This document shows positions 8,686 to 16,507 of a stretch of DNA of 64,000 nucleotides, piece by piece; positions within the stretch are counted from its first letter, which is position 1; every line of letters starts with the position of its first letter. A program made the position numbers and the translations under genes. The DNA comes from Micromonospora haikouensis. GTDB lineage: Bacteria; Actinomycetota; Actinomycetes; Mycobacteriales; Micromonosporaceae. The stretch spans positions 199,337 to 263,336 of the forward strand of contig NZ_FMCW01000002.1 in the NCBI RefSeq assembly GCF_900091595.1, in the 5' to 3' direction. The notes beneath the pieces are model-generated. The model saw only the letters and a list, made by a program, of their open reading frames with translations, did not search any database and had not been told where the DNA came from.

Positions 8686-9020
8686 TCTTCGCCTCCGCTG
8701 CTCGCGATCCGTCGACACCCGAGCGTCCAATTGAACCCGCCTCCTGCTCCTTTAGCAATAGACACGTTACAGCGAGTGCTGAGCTATAGAGAATCCACAT
8801 CTCCGACTGCTCCGTTGAGACATTGCAATTGAGCAGACGCAGTGCTTCACTGCCTCTGCGGGCACTGTGGAGTTTCTGCTGCTCAGTGGCCATGGGTGCC
8901 CTGCTGTCGTACTCGCTGATCGAAGGCTGCGGTGGCAGGTGCCGGGCGGGTCCGCCGGTGCGGTGCGGGCCGGCGGACCCGTCCCTCCACAGGTCAATCT
9001 CGACGAGAGGCAGGTCTGTC
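8686..9020. other. Intergenic region between divergent XRE and DivIVA-linked genes
   Basis: A gap of 335 bp with no convincing gene. It is less GC-rich than its surroundings (for example CTATAGAGAATCC near 8784) and holds two TTGAG copies around 8815-8830. It must carry promoters for both divergent units. No operator could be defined with confidence. Confidence 0.4.
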
Positions 9021-9341
9021 ATGCGCGTCTTCCTGTTCCGCCGGGGCCGGCCGCGTCGCCGGCCGCCGGTCCACGGCGCGGCCGGGCGTCAGCCGGCGGT
9101 GGGTCGCCGGCTGCTGCCCTGGCAGGTGCGTGAGCGGCGGTTCCGGTCGGCCCGGTTCGGTCGGCGTGGCCTCGACCCGCAGGAGGTGCGGGAGTTCCTG
9201 GAGCGGGTCGCCGTCGAGATGGCCGCCGCGCACGAGGCGCTCGCGCAGAGCCGTCGGGAGGCCAGCGAGGTCAAGGTTGCGCTGTGCCGGTTGCGCTCCG
9301 AGGCGTCGCCCGCCCGCAACGAGCGGGGGCGGGGCCGGTGA
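9021..9341 (+). CDS. Small DivIVA-domain protein
   Basis: A 106-residue protein. After a basic N-terminus rich in arginine and proline, residues ~40-75 contain the DivIVA-type segment RSARFGRRGLDPQEVREFLE, followed by a helical stretch VAVEMAAAHEALAQSRREA that can form a coiled coil. DivIVA proteins bind curved membrane and mark poles and septa, but this is much shorter than the cell-division protein Wag31, so a different, possibly accessory, role is likely. GAGAGGCAGG precedes the ATG. It overlaps the next gene by GTGA. Confidence 0.75.
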   Translation: MRVFLFRRGRPRRRPPVHGAAGRQPAVGRRLLPWQVRERRFRSARFGRRGLDPQEVREFLERVAVEMAAAHEALAQSRREASEVKVALCRLRSEASPARNERGRGR

Positions 9342-9592
9342 GCGAGCGGTTCGTCATCCACCTGCCGGTGGTCGCCAACGACCTGCTCTCGGCCCAGCGG
9401 CTGGCCCGGGTGGTGGCGCACTGGACGCACGTGTTGCCGCAGACCGAGCCCGGGGGCGCGACCGTGTCGCGGGAGGACGACCAGAACGTACGACACTGGG
9501 TCTTCTGCGACCGGATCATGGACGGTGGCCGGCGGTGCCTGCTGCGGCCGGACCACGACGGCGCGTGTTCCCGCCGGCCGGGGCGGCGGTGA
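9338..9592 (+). CDS. Small hypothetical protein
   Basis: An 84-residue protein translationally coupled to the DivIVA-domain gene (stop and start share GTGA). It begins MSERFVIHLPVVANDLLSAQ and ends with a cysteine-containing part (FCDRIMDGGRRC, then DGACSRR). The three cysteines and two histidines near the end could bind a metal, but the spacing does not match a finger I recognise. There is no signal peptide or membrane segment. Function unknown; the coupling suggests it acts with its neighbour. Confidence 0.65.
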   Translation: MSERFVIHLPVVANDLLSAQRLARVVAHWTHVLPQTEPGGATVSREDDQNVRHWVFCDRIMDGGRRCLLRPDHDGACSRRPGRR

Positions 9593-9625
9593 GCGTGCGG
9601 TGTCTCCCGGCGGCCGGGGCCGGTG

Positions 9626-10531
9626 TCACGCGGTGGCGGGCGGGTTGGGCAGGGCGTCCACGACGAGCACGACGCTGCCCGGCCGCACCTCGTCGAGCAG
9701 CTGGCGCTGGCCGCTGCGGGTCAGCCGGATGCAGCCGTTGGTGACGTCCTCGCCGAGGGTGTCGTCGTCCTCCCAGGCGTGCAGGCCGATGTGCGCGCCG
9801 GCCAGGCCCGGTGGAATGGCGTCCGGGTCGTCGGGGATCGCGCCGAGGGCGAAGACGTCGACGCCGCCGTACACGGGCTCGGGTGGGGGCGTGCGGCCGA
9901 GGACGAAGGTGCGGCCCAGCGGGGTCTCCTGGTCGCGCATGCCGAGGCTGACCTGCCACGATCGTTGGGCGTGCCCGTCGCGGTACCAGGTGAGCCGGTG
10001 CGGCCGGCGCTCCACCACGATCTGGTCGCGCAGCGGCACGGTGGCCCAGTCGCCGTCGGGTGGCAGCCAGGCGATCCGCCGGGTGGCCGAGGGCAGCAGG
10101 ACGGCCGTCCAGCCGGTGCGGCGCTCGACGATCGGCACGGTCACCTCGACGCCGTTGATGGTGGGGGCGAGGAAGGCCAGCGGCCGGCCGCCGGGCGCGT
10201 CGTAGGCGGCGACCTTGCGGGTCGGCGTCAGCCCCTCCGTGAGCGGGGTGGCATCGGACGGGCGCGGGTCGGCGGGGAAGCCGGCGGGCGCCGGGTCGTA
10301 GGTGACGACCGGCAGGGTGGCCGGCGCGGGCGCGGCGGCGGGCACCGGCTCGCCGGTGGGCGTTGCCTCCGTGGCGGGCGCGGTGGGGGCGGCGGGCGGC
10401 GGGGCGACCCGCGCCGGCTCCGGGGTGAGCGCCCGGGCCGTGACCAGCCCGGTCGCCAACAACAGGGGTACGCCGAGCGCGGCGGCCAGCCAGCCCAGCC
10501 CCCACCGCGACACAATCCGGTCAAACAGCAC
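9626..10531 (-). CDS. L,D-transpeptidase (YkuD domain), membrane-anchored
   Basis: A 301-residue protein with an N-terminal signal anchor (residues ~12-35) and a proline/alanine-rich spacer to about residue 75. A C-terminal YkuD catalytic domain carries the motif His247-x3-His251 and TNGC with nucleophile Cys267, followed by IRLTRSG. These enzymes make 3-3 cross-links in peptidoglycan or attach proteins to it, acting outside the membrane. The start is a GTG at 10531; the upstream frame runs through palindrome E1 and has no better start. The gene reads in the same direction as the alpha-amylase, but E1 lies between them, so co-transcription is doubtful. Confidence 0.92.
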   Translation of the reverse strand: MLFDRIVSRWGLGWLAAALGVPLLLATGLVTARALTPEPARVAPPPAAPTAPATEATPTGEPVPAAAPAPATLPVVTYDPAPAGFPADPRPSDATPLTEGLTPTRKVAAYDAPGGRPLAFLAPTINGVEVTVPIVERRTGWTAVLLPSATRRIAWLPPDGDWATVPLRDQIVVERRPHRLTWYRDGHAQRSWQVSLGMRDQETPLGRTFVLGRTPPPEPVYGGVDVFALGAIPDDPDAIPPGLAGAHIGLHAWEDDDTLGEDVTNGCIRLTRSGQRQLLDEVRPGSVVLVVDALPNPPATA

Positions 10532-10572
10532 AAAAGCACTGTAGGCGGTGGGTGGCCGGTGGCGGGGGTGAT

Positions 10573-10626
10573 TGCAGGGGGCCCCTCCTATACAGAAAGC
10601 GTTAAGAAGGGGCCCTTCCTTGCACC
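10573..10626. repeat. GGGCCC-armed extragenic palindrome, copy E1
   Basis: One of eight near-identical elements in the window. Read on the minus strand it runs GGTGCAAGGAAGGGCCCC, CTTCTTAACGC, then CTGTATAGGAGGGGCCCC. The two GGGCCC arms flank a TTAACGC core. It begins immediately after the stop codon of the alpha-amylase gene, where it could act as a transcription terminator. Confidence 0.85.
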
Positions 10627-12075
10627 TCAGCTCAGCTTGGCGGCGGTGTGGATGGCTATCGCGTCGTGGGCCGGGACGTTCGCCGTGAACCAGCCGTTCG
10701 CGTCCACCGTGATCACCGGGCCGCTGCACGTGCCGCCCGTGAAGTCGCCGTGGATCACGTCGCAGTACCGGCCGGCGGGCAGCCCCGTGTGGTACGAGCG
10801 CCCCGTGACCGCCCCGTCCTCGTCGTTCATCGTGAGGTAGCCCTTGCCGGCGCGGCTGAACGCGATGTGGTTGTTGCCGTTGTCGTACCAGTTGGCGACG
10901 CCCGCGCCCTGGGTGGCGTTGGCGAAGCCGACCATGTTGGCGACGACCCGCCAGCGGTGCTCGCACTCCCAGCCCGAGTAGCAGGTGGTGTTCAGGGTCT
11001 TGTTGTTGGCGTCGGAGGGCGGGCCGGCGTCCCGGTTGCTGAAGGTGTAGCTGGACATGACCGTGGGGGAGCCGTACGGCCAGGCCAGCATGAAGGCGTT
11101 GGCCAGCGCGTAGATGCCGCCGTCGCGGTAGGTGAGCACCCCGCCGACGTCGCGCTGGGTGTCGTGGTTGTCGACGAAGACCGCCGCCGAGCCGCTGGGC
11201 AGGTGGCCCCACCCCTCGCCGAAGTTCTTCAGGTACGCGAGCTTCTCGCTGCGGAACACCCGGGCGAGGTCCTTGCCGTAGCGGAACTCGTGCACGTCGC
11301 CGTTGCCGGTGTACTCGGTCGGCTGGATCGGCTCGCCCGCGCCGTAGATGACCTCCTGCACGAGGTACGCCGAGCGGGACAGCCTGCCCTTGATGGCGGC
11401 GATGTCGGCGGCCGGCATGTGCTTGCTGGCGTCGAGCCGGAACCCGTCGACGCCGAGGGAGAGCAGGTCGTTGAGGTACCCGGCGATCTTCGACCGGACG
11501 TAGTCGGACTCGGTGGCGAGGTCCGACAGGTTGACCAGCTCGCAGTTCTGCACCTCGTACCGGTCGTTGTAGTTGGCGATGTCGTCGCCGCCGTTGCGCC
11601 CGCAGTGGTGGAAGTCCTGGGTCTGGTAGATCCCGGGGTAGTCGTAGTGGCCGTAGGAGGAGCCCGCCCAGCCGGTGCCGCCGGCGTCCTGGCCGGACAT
11701 GTGGTTGACGACGGCGTCGACGATCACCTTCACGCCGGCGGCGTGGCAGGTGTTCACCATGGCCTGGAACTGCGCCCGGGTGCCCTTGCGGGACTCGATG
11801 CGGTAGCTGACCGGCTGGTACGCCAGCCACCACTGGTTGCCCCGGACGTGCTCCTGGGGCGGGGAGACCTGCACGTAGCCGTAGCCCTTCGGGCCGAGCA
11901 CGTTCGTGCACTCGCTGGCCACCGACGGCCAGTTCCACTCGAACAGGTTGGCGATGACCTTCTTCGTGCCGGCCGGGGCGGCGGCGGCCGGGGGTGCCGC
12001 CACGGCGGTCGGTGCGAGCAGGCCGGCGATCACGCCCAGGGCGAGGACCGCCGAGCGGCATCGACGTCGATGCAT
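10627..12075 (-). CDS. Secreted alpha-amylase (GH13)
   Basis: A 482-residue extracellular alpha-amylase. Residues 1-33 form a signal peptide ending in an alanine run. The GH13 barrel motifs are clear: DAVVNHMS (region I), GFRLDASKH with nucleophile Asp205, QEVIYG with acid/base Glu231, and FVDNHDTQ with Asp295. It ends with the beta-sandwich C domain and has no starch-binding module. The length and the VSPPQEH segment fit the actinobacterial GH13_32 group. AGGAGT precedes the ATG. The 300 bp upstream contains TTTTCGGAAA near 12152 and CTTGCCGGCATCTTGCAG, sequences of the type found in operators of Streptomyces amylases; this regulatory reading is inference. Confidence 0.95.
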   Translation of the reverse strand: MHRRRCRSAVLALGVIAGLLAPTAVAAPPAAAAPAGTKKVIANLFEWNWPSVASECTNVLGPKGYGYVQVSPPQEHVRGNQWWLAYQPVSYRIESRKGTRAQFQAMVNTCHAAGVKVIVDAVVNHMSGQDAGGTGWAGSSYGHYDYPGIYQTQDFHHCGRNGGDDIANYNDRYEVQNCELVNLSDLATESDYVRSKIAGYLNDLLSLGVDGFRLDASKHMPAADIAAIKGRLSRSAYLVQEVIYGAGEPIQPTEYTGNGDVHEFRYGKDLARVFRSEKLAYLKNFGEGWGHLPSGSAAVFVDNHDTQRDVGGVLTYRDGGIYALANAFMLAWPYGSPTVMSSYTFSNRDAGPPSDANNKTLNTTCYSGWECEHRWRVVANMVGFANATQGAGVANWYDNGNNHIAFSRAGKGYLTMNDEDGAVTGRSYHTGLPAGRYCDVIHGDFTGGTCSGPVITVDANGWFTANVPAHDAIAIHTAAKLS

Positions 12076-12377
12076 CGGGGACTCCTGACGGGGGTCGGGG
12101 GAGGGGGCGGTCTGAACTGCTGCTTGCCGGCATCTTGCAGTCAGTGTTGAAATTTTCGGAAAGGTTACAAGCGCGTTGCGGCGGGTGTCAACGGATGGAC
12201 GGGCGTCGCTGCGCGGGAAGCCCTACACGCAGCCCACGCCGGAACGGTTCGACGGTGCCACGGAAAAAGCCCGGGAAAATTCACGACCCGGCTGATCCGT
12301 TGAACCCGGTGCTCCGTACTCGATGGGGGAGCAGGGTCGGCCGGTGGGGGCGCCGCCGCTACACGATCGAGGAGCAG
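12076..12377. other. Divergent promoter region, amylase / redox cluster
   Basis: About 300 bp lie between the amylase start and the start of the heme-type membrane protein. The stretch 12145-12175 is locally A+T-rich (GTTGAAATTTTCGGAAAGG) and is the best candidate for promoter and operator sequence of the amylase. Nothing gene-like is supported on either strand. Confidence 0.4.
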
Positions 12378-14231
12378 ATGGCTCGGGCACAGCAGAACAC
12401 CAAGGCCACGACCGTCCGTACCACGAGCAGCAGCCGCGGGGTGCGGACCAGGTCCAAGACCTCCATCGCACTGATGGCCGGGTCGGCGCTCGCGATCGTC
12501 TGGGCCGGCGTCGAGCTGGCCGGCGCCGGCACGGCGATGTACGCGTACGGCTTCTTCTTCACCGAGTTCTTCGCCGGCGTCGTCGCCCTGGTGTCGCTCA
12601 GCCTCACCGTGATGATGGGCCTGCTCGCCACCGACCGGCTCGTGCTGCGCATCCCGCACCGGGTGCTGTTGCAGTCGGCGCACCGGGCCACCGGCATCCT
12701 CGGCGTCGCCGGGCTGGTGTTCCACGTCATCACCAAGATCGCCATCGGCCGGGCCGGGCCGACCGACGCCCTCGTGCCGTTCATCGGGGGGCGGGGGCTC
12801 TACGTCGGGCTCGGCACGGTGGCGTCGTTCCTCATGGTCAGCGTGCTGTGGACCGGCATCATCCGGGCCCGGTTCGTCGGCGTCGGCCCCAAGTGGTTCT
12901 GGCGGGGGCTGCACTCGATGGCGTACCTGTCCTGGCCGTTCGCCCTGTTCCACGGCCTGAACGCGGGCCGGCCGGCGGCGTCCTGGGTGACCCTGAGCTA
13001 CTTCGCCTGCGTGGTGCTCGTGGTGCTGGCGCTGATGGTCCGGCTCTCGGTGCACCTCGGCAAGCGCAGCCGCGAGCAGCACCAGGCCGCCGCCCTGAAC
13101 AAGGCGATGGCCGGCAAGTCCACCGACGACGGCAAGACGACCACGATGCTGCTCGGCAAGATCGGCCGCAAGCGCGACGACGCCGAGGAGAAGCGGGAGA
13201 GCCGCACCGGGCGTACCCGTGCCGCCGGCGGCTGGGCGGAGACCACCGCCACCACCGGCTCCTGGGCGATGCCGACCGGCACCGCCCGCGGGCGACGCGA
13301 CCCCGAGCGGTTCACCGTGCCGGTGGTGCCCGAGCCGGGCACCCTGCGCGAGCCGGTACGGGCCACCCGTCGCCGCGACGGGGAACTGGACGCCCCGGCC
13401 CGCCGCGGCGAGCGCGAGCTGACGTCGGCCGCCCGGCGTACCGCCGAGCCCGCCACCCGGCGCGGCGCGGACTCCGCCGAGGAACGGTCGAGCCGGCGGC
13501 GGCGCGACGCGGACGCACCCGTCTCCGCCCCCCGCCGCTCCCGCTCCGAGGAGGACGTCGCCCCGGTCTCCAGCCCCCGGCGCTCCCGGCGCGACGAGGA
13601 CGTGGCCCCCGTGTCGGGGGGCCGCCGCGCCCGCTACGACGAGGACGTGGCCCCGGTCTCCGGCGGTCGCCGGGCCCGCTACGACGAGGACGTCGCCCCC
13701 GTCTCGGGGGGCCGCCGGGCCCGCTACGACGAGGACGTCGCCCCGGTCTCCAGCCCCCGCCGCTCCCGGCGCGACGAGGATGTCGCCCCCGTGTCGCCGG
13801 GCCGCCGGTCCCGCCGCGACGACGAGGACCTCGTCGCCCGCTACTCCTCGCCGCCCCAGCGCGCCGACGAGCCCGAGGAGCCCTGGGACAGCCCGCGCCG
13901 CTGGGAGTCCTCGACGCCCGTCTCCGCCGAACCGATCTCCGCGGCCCCGCGCAGCGGGTCCGGCCGGCACAGCGTCGACGACGAGGTCCCGGAGGAGCCC
14001 GACTACTGGCGGCCCCCGGCCCGGTTCGTCGCCGAGGACCTGCCGCCCATGGACGACACCCCGACCCTGGTCGACCTGGCCTCGCGGCGGGCGCTGCGGG
14101 CCGCCGGGGACGGCAAGCCCGGCCGACGCAAGCGGGACCGCGACCGGGACCGCGACCGCGACCGCGACCGGGCCAACGCCGACGCGATCGACGGCGCGTA
14201 CTGGGCCGGGCTGCGGGGTGAGGCGAAGTGA
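12378..14231 (+). CDS. Di-heme cytochrome b-type membrane protein with repetitive tail
   Basis: A 617-residue protein. Residues ~28-245 hold about six membrane helices with two histidine pairs, His102/His116 and His179/His192, spaced as b-heme ligands in ferric-reductase or cytochrome b domains. From residue ~250 a long charged, disordered cytosolic tail follows. It includes six 15-residue units of the type DEDVAPVSxxRRxRx (residues 391-480) and an Asp-Arg run near the end. ATG 12378 follows CGAGGAGC. The stop overlaps the NuoF-like gene (TGATG), so the two proteins are probably made together. The likely role is transmembrane electron transfer from the NuoF-ferredoxin protein; direction and acceptor are inference. 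Confidence 0.75.
   Translation: MARAQQNTKATTVRTTSSSRGVRTRSKTSIALMAGSALAIVWAGVELAGAGTAMYAYGFFFTEFFAGVVALVSLSLTVMMGLLATDRLVLRIPHRVLLQSAHRATGILGVAGLVFHVITKIAIGRAGPTDALVPFIGGRGLYVGLGTVASFLMVSVLWTGIIRARFVGVGPKWFWRGLHSMAYLSWPFALFHGLNAGRPAASWVTLSYFACVVLVVLALMVRLSVHLGKRSREQHQAAALNKAMAGKSTDDGKTTTMLLGKIGRKRDDAEEKRESRTGRTRAAGGWAETTATTGSWAMPTGTARGRRDPERFTVPVVPEPGTLREPVRATRRRDGELDAPARRGERELTSAARRTAEPATRRGADSAEERSSRRRRDADAPVSAPRRSRSEEDVAPVSSPRRSRRDEDVAPVSGGRRARYDEDVAPVSGGRRARYDEDVAPVSGGRRARYDEDVAPVSSPRRSRRDEDVAPVSPGRRSRRDDEDLVARYSSPPQRADEPEEPWDSPRRWESSTPVSAEPISAAPRSGSGRHSVDDEVPEEPDYWRPPARFVAEDLPPMDDTPTLVDLASRRALRAAGDGKPGRRKRDRDRDRDRDRDRANADAIDGAYWAGLRGEAK
13548..13817 (+). repeat. Six in-frame 45-bp tandem repeats inside the membrane-protein gene
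   Basis: Six consecutive 45-bp units encode DEDVAPVS followed by a variable pair, then RRSRR or RRARY. Units 2-4 are nearly identical at the protein level; the first and fifth share the SSPRRSRR ending. The copies differ at synonymous positions, so the array is not a very recent expansion. Alternating acidic and arginine-rich blocks suggest a disordered binding tail. Confidence 0.9.
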
Positions 14232-15694
14232 TGCGCACGACGGTGCCCCCCGTGGCGTGCGTCGGCGAGCCCCGGCTCACCGCCGGCTTCGCCGAGTTCG
14301 GCCGCCTCGACCTGATGGCCCACGAGGAGGTGCACGGCCCCATCGGGCCGATGGAACCGGCCAACCTGCTCCGGCTGGCCGAGGCCATCCAGCTCAAGGG
14401 CAAGGGCGGTGCGGGCTTCCCGTTCGCCCGCAAGCTGCGCGCCGTGCTGGAGTCCTGCGAGCGGCAGGACGCCTCCGCCATGGTCGTGGTCAACGCCACC
14501 GAGGGCGAGCCGGCCAGCTGGAAGGACAAGGTGCTGCTCACCCGGGCCCCGCACCTGATCCTCGACGGCGCGGCCCTGGTCGCGTACGCGCTGGACGCCG
14601 ACGAGATCGTCATCGGCGTCGCCGACGACGACGTGGGTCGGCCGTCGCTGACCGAGGCGCTCCAGGAACGCCGGATGCCGGTGCCCACCAGCATCGTGAC
14701 CGTGCCGCACCGGTTCATCTCCGGCGAGGGCGGCGCGCTGGTCAACGGCATCAACGGGCTGCCGCACATCCCGCCGGGCACCAAGAAGCGCTCCAGCGAC
14801 TCCGGCGTCGGCGGCCTGCCCACCCTGCTGTCCAACGCCGAGACGTACGCGCAGCTCGCCGTCGCCGCCCGGCTCGGCCCGTACGAGTACGCGGCCCTGG
14901 GCACCGACGACGAACCCGGCACGGTCCTGCTCACGGTGACCGGCGCGGCCAAGCGGCCCGCCGTCGTCGAGTGCGCCGCCGGCACCCCCCTGCGCGACAT
15001 CCTCGAACTGTGCGAGGTGCCCGACGGGCCGGGCATCCTCATGGGCGGGTACCACGGCAAGTGGATCACCGCCGAGGCCGCGCAGCGGGCCGAGGTGTCC
15101 CGCAAGGGCCTCACCGCCGTCGGCGGCACCCTCGGCGCGGGCATCATCGTGCCGCTGGCCCGCGACACCTGCCCCCTCGGCGAGGCCGCCCAGGTGGTCC
15201 GCTACCTGGCCGGCGAGTCCGCCGGGCAGTGCGGCCCCTGCAAGATGGGCCTGCCCGACCTGGCCCGCGCCGTCGACCTGGCCGTCTCCGGCAGCGCCCC
15301 GGTCGAGATCGTCCGCGCCGCGGCCGGCGACGTGAAGGGCCGCGGCGCGTGCAGCCACCCCGACGGCACCGCCCGGTTCGCCCTCTCCGCCATGGAGGTC
15401 TTCGCCGACGACCTGAAGCTGCACACCACGGGCGAGGGGTGTGGCAAGCGCACCAAGGGCGTCATGGGCCTGCCCGGTGCCCCCGACGCCGACCCGAGGA
15501 AGCTGACCCTGGACTGGTCCCGCTGCGACGGCCACGGGCTCTGCGCCCACGTCGTGCCCGACTTCATCCGGCTGGACGGCAACGGCTACCCCGCCTTCCC
15601 CACCACCCCCGTGCCGACCTGGCTGCGGGAGGGCGCCATGAAGGCCGTCAAGGTGTGCCCCGAGCTCGCGCTGCGGCTGGTCAAGGCCGAGTAG
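14231..15694 (+). CDS. NuoF-like flavoprotein fused to a C-terminal ferredoxin
   Basis: A 487-residue soluble protein. Residues ~45-300 match the 51-kDa NADH/FMN domain of complex I: KGKGGAGFPFARK for FMN, NATEGEPASWKD for the nucleotide site, SGEGGALVNGI. The iron-sulfur region has ESAGQCGPCKMGLPD and GACSHPDG; one cysteine of the usual ESCGxCxPC motif is Ala. The last ~70 residues are a ferredoxin-like domain (RCDGHGLCAHVVPDF, then KVCPELAL) of the 3-cysteine type used by P450-partner ferredoxins. There is no membrane segment. The ATG overlaps the upstream stop (TGATG). It likely takes electrons from NAD(P)H or a ferredoxin and delivers them to the upstream heme protein. Confidence 0.85.
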   Translation: MRTTVPPVACVGEPRLTAGFAEFGRLDLMAHEEVHGPIGPMEPANLLRLAEAIQLKGKGGAGFPFARKLRAVLESCERQDASAMVVVNATEGEPASWKDKVLLTRAPHLILDGAALVAYALDADEIVIGVADDDVGRPSLTEALQERRMPVPTSIVTVPHRFISGEGGALVNGINGLPHIPPGTKKRSSDSGVGGLPTLLSNAETYAQLAVAARLGPYEYAALGTDDEPGTVLLTVTGAAKRPAVVECAAGTPLRDILELCEVPDGPGILMGGYHGKWITAEAAQRAEVSRKGLTAVGGTLGAGIIVPLARDTCPLGEAAQVVRYLAGESAGQCGPCKMGLPDLARAVDLAVSGSAPVEIVRAAAGDVKGRGACSHPDGTARFALSAMEVFADDLKLHTTGEGCGKRTKGVMGLPGAPDADPRKLTLDWSRCDGHGLCAHVVPDFIRLDGNGYPAFPTTPVPTWLREGAMKAVKVCPELALRLVKAE

Positions 15695-15773
15695 CGCACC
15701 CCGGGACCGTCGGACGCCGGAGCGCCGCCGTGGTGCCCCGCCCCGCGCGGCCCGCTACCGAAGGGAGACGCGG

Positions 15774-16442
15774 ATGCGATTGTTCCGCCGGCCGTCGCGC
15801 CGCCGGACCGGCCCGGGTGGACGGTCGCCCCGCCGACGGCGGGCCGGGACAGCCACCCTGGTCGCCGCCCTGGCCGCCGCCCTGCTGGGCGCGGCGTCCT
15901 GCGCCGTCGACCCCCCGGGGCCGCCGGTCGACGCGGCCACCGCCGCGCCCACCGGCACCGGTGACCCCACGGCGACCCCGACCGGTACGCCCACCGGCGC
16001 GCCGCCGACGCCGGCCGCCCCGGCCCGGGTGCCGGACAGCCTCCGGTTCACCGGCACCACCCTCGACGGGAAGCCGTTCGCCGCCGCCGACCTGGCCGGC
16101 AGGCCGGTGGTGCTGTGGTTCTGGGCCCCCTGGTGCGCCACCTGCGCCAGCCAGGCGTGGACGGTCGCCGAGATCGCCCCGCAGTACCGCGACCGGGTGC
16201 CGATCGTCGGCGTCGCCGGCCTCGGGCAGCGCACGGCGATGCGGGACTTCGTGACCGAGTTCGAGCTGGGCGGCACCCTCCAGCTCGACGACGCGGCCGG
16301 GAAGCTGTGGCGGCGCTTCGAGGTCGTCGAGCAGAGCACGTTTCTGATCATCGACCGCGACGGGAAGGTGATCCACCAGGGCTTCCTCGACGGGGAGGAC
16401 CTCACCCGCCGGGTCGCCGCCCTGGCCACCCAGGCCGGCTGA
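15774..16442 (+). CDS. TlpA/ResA-like thioredoxin lipoprotein
   Basis: A 222-residue exported thioredoxin-fold protein. An arginine-rich start and hydrophobic stretch lead to a lipobox-like GAASC (Cys43), followed by a Thr/Pro linker. The thioredoxin domain (from residue ~88) has the active site WCATC with Cys121 and Cys124 and the family's FLIIDRDGKVIHQG strand. It would act outside the membrane, kept reduced by CcdA, whose gene follows. AAGGGAGACG precedes the ATG. Its stop overlaps a 21-residue mini-ORF that in turn overlaps ccdA. Confidence 0.9.
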   Translation: MRLFRRPSRRRTGPGGRSPRRRRAGTATLVAALAAALLGAASCAVDPPGPPVDAATAAPTGTGDPTATPTGTPTGAPPTPAAPARVPDSLRFTGTTLDGKPFAAADLAGRPVVLWFWAPWCATCASQAWTVAEIAPQYRDRVPIVGVAGLGQRTAMRDFVTEFELGGTLQLDDAAGKLWRRFEVVEQSTFLIIDRDGKVIHQGFLDGEDLTRRVAALATQAG

Positions 16443-16507
16443 TGGCCGCCCCGCTCCTGCCGCCGGTCGGCCTGGCCGCCCCGCTGCTGACCGCCTCGGC
16501 CGCCTGA
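16442..16507 (+). CDS. Mini-ORF bridging tlpA-like and ccdA-like genes
   Basis: A 21-codon frame (MAAPLLPPVGLAAPLLTASAA) whose ATG shares TGATG with the stop of the TlpA-like gene and whose stop shares TGATG with the start of the CcdA-like gene. It fills the 64-bp gap exactly. It has no similarity I recognise. It may serve only to carry ribosomes from one gene to the next. Confidence 0.4.
   Translation: MAAPLLPPVGLAAPLLTASAA

Noticed and set aside
9626..12133. An 835-codon minus-strand frame joining the amylase region to the L,D-transpeptidase
   Set aside because: The amylase is encoded in a different frame with clear catalytic motifs; the extended frame crosses palindrome E1 and has no family features before the GTG at 10531.
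13548..13817. 45-bp tandem repeat considered as a CRISPR-like or minisatellite array
   Set aside because: It is in frame within a gene, and each unit is a multiple of three encoding a conserved peptide.
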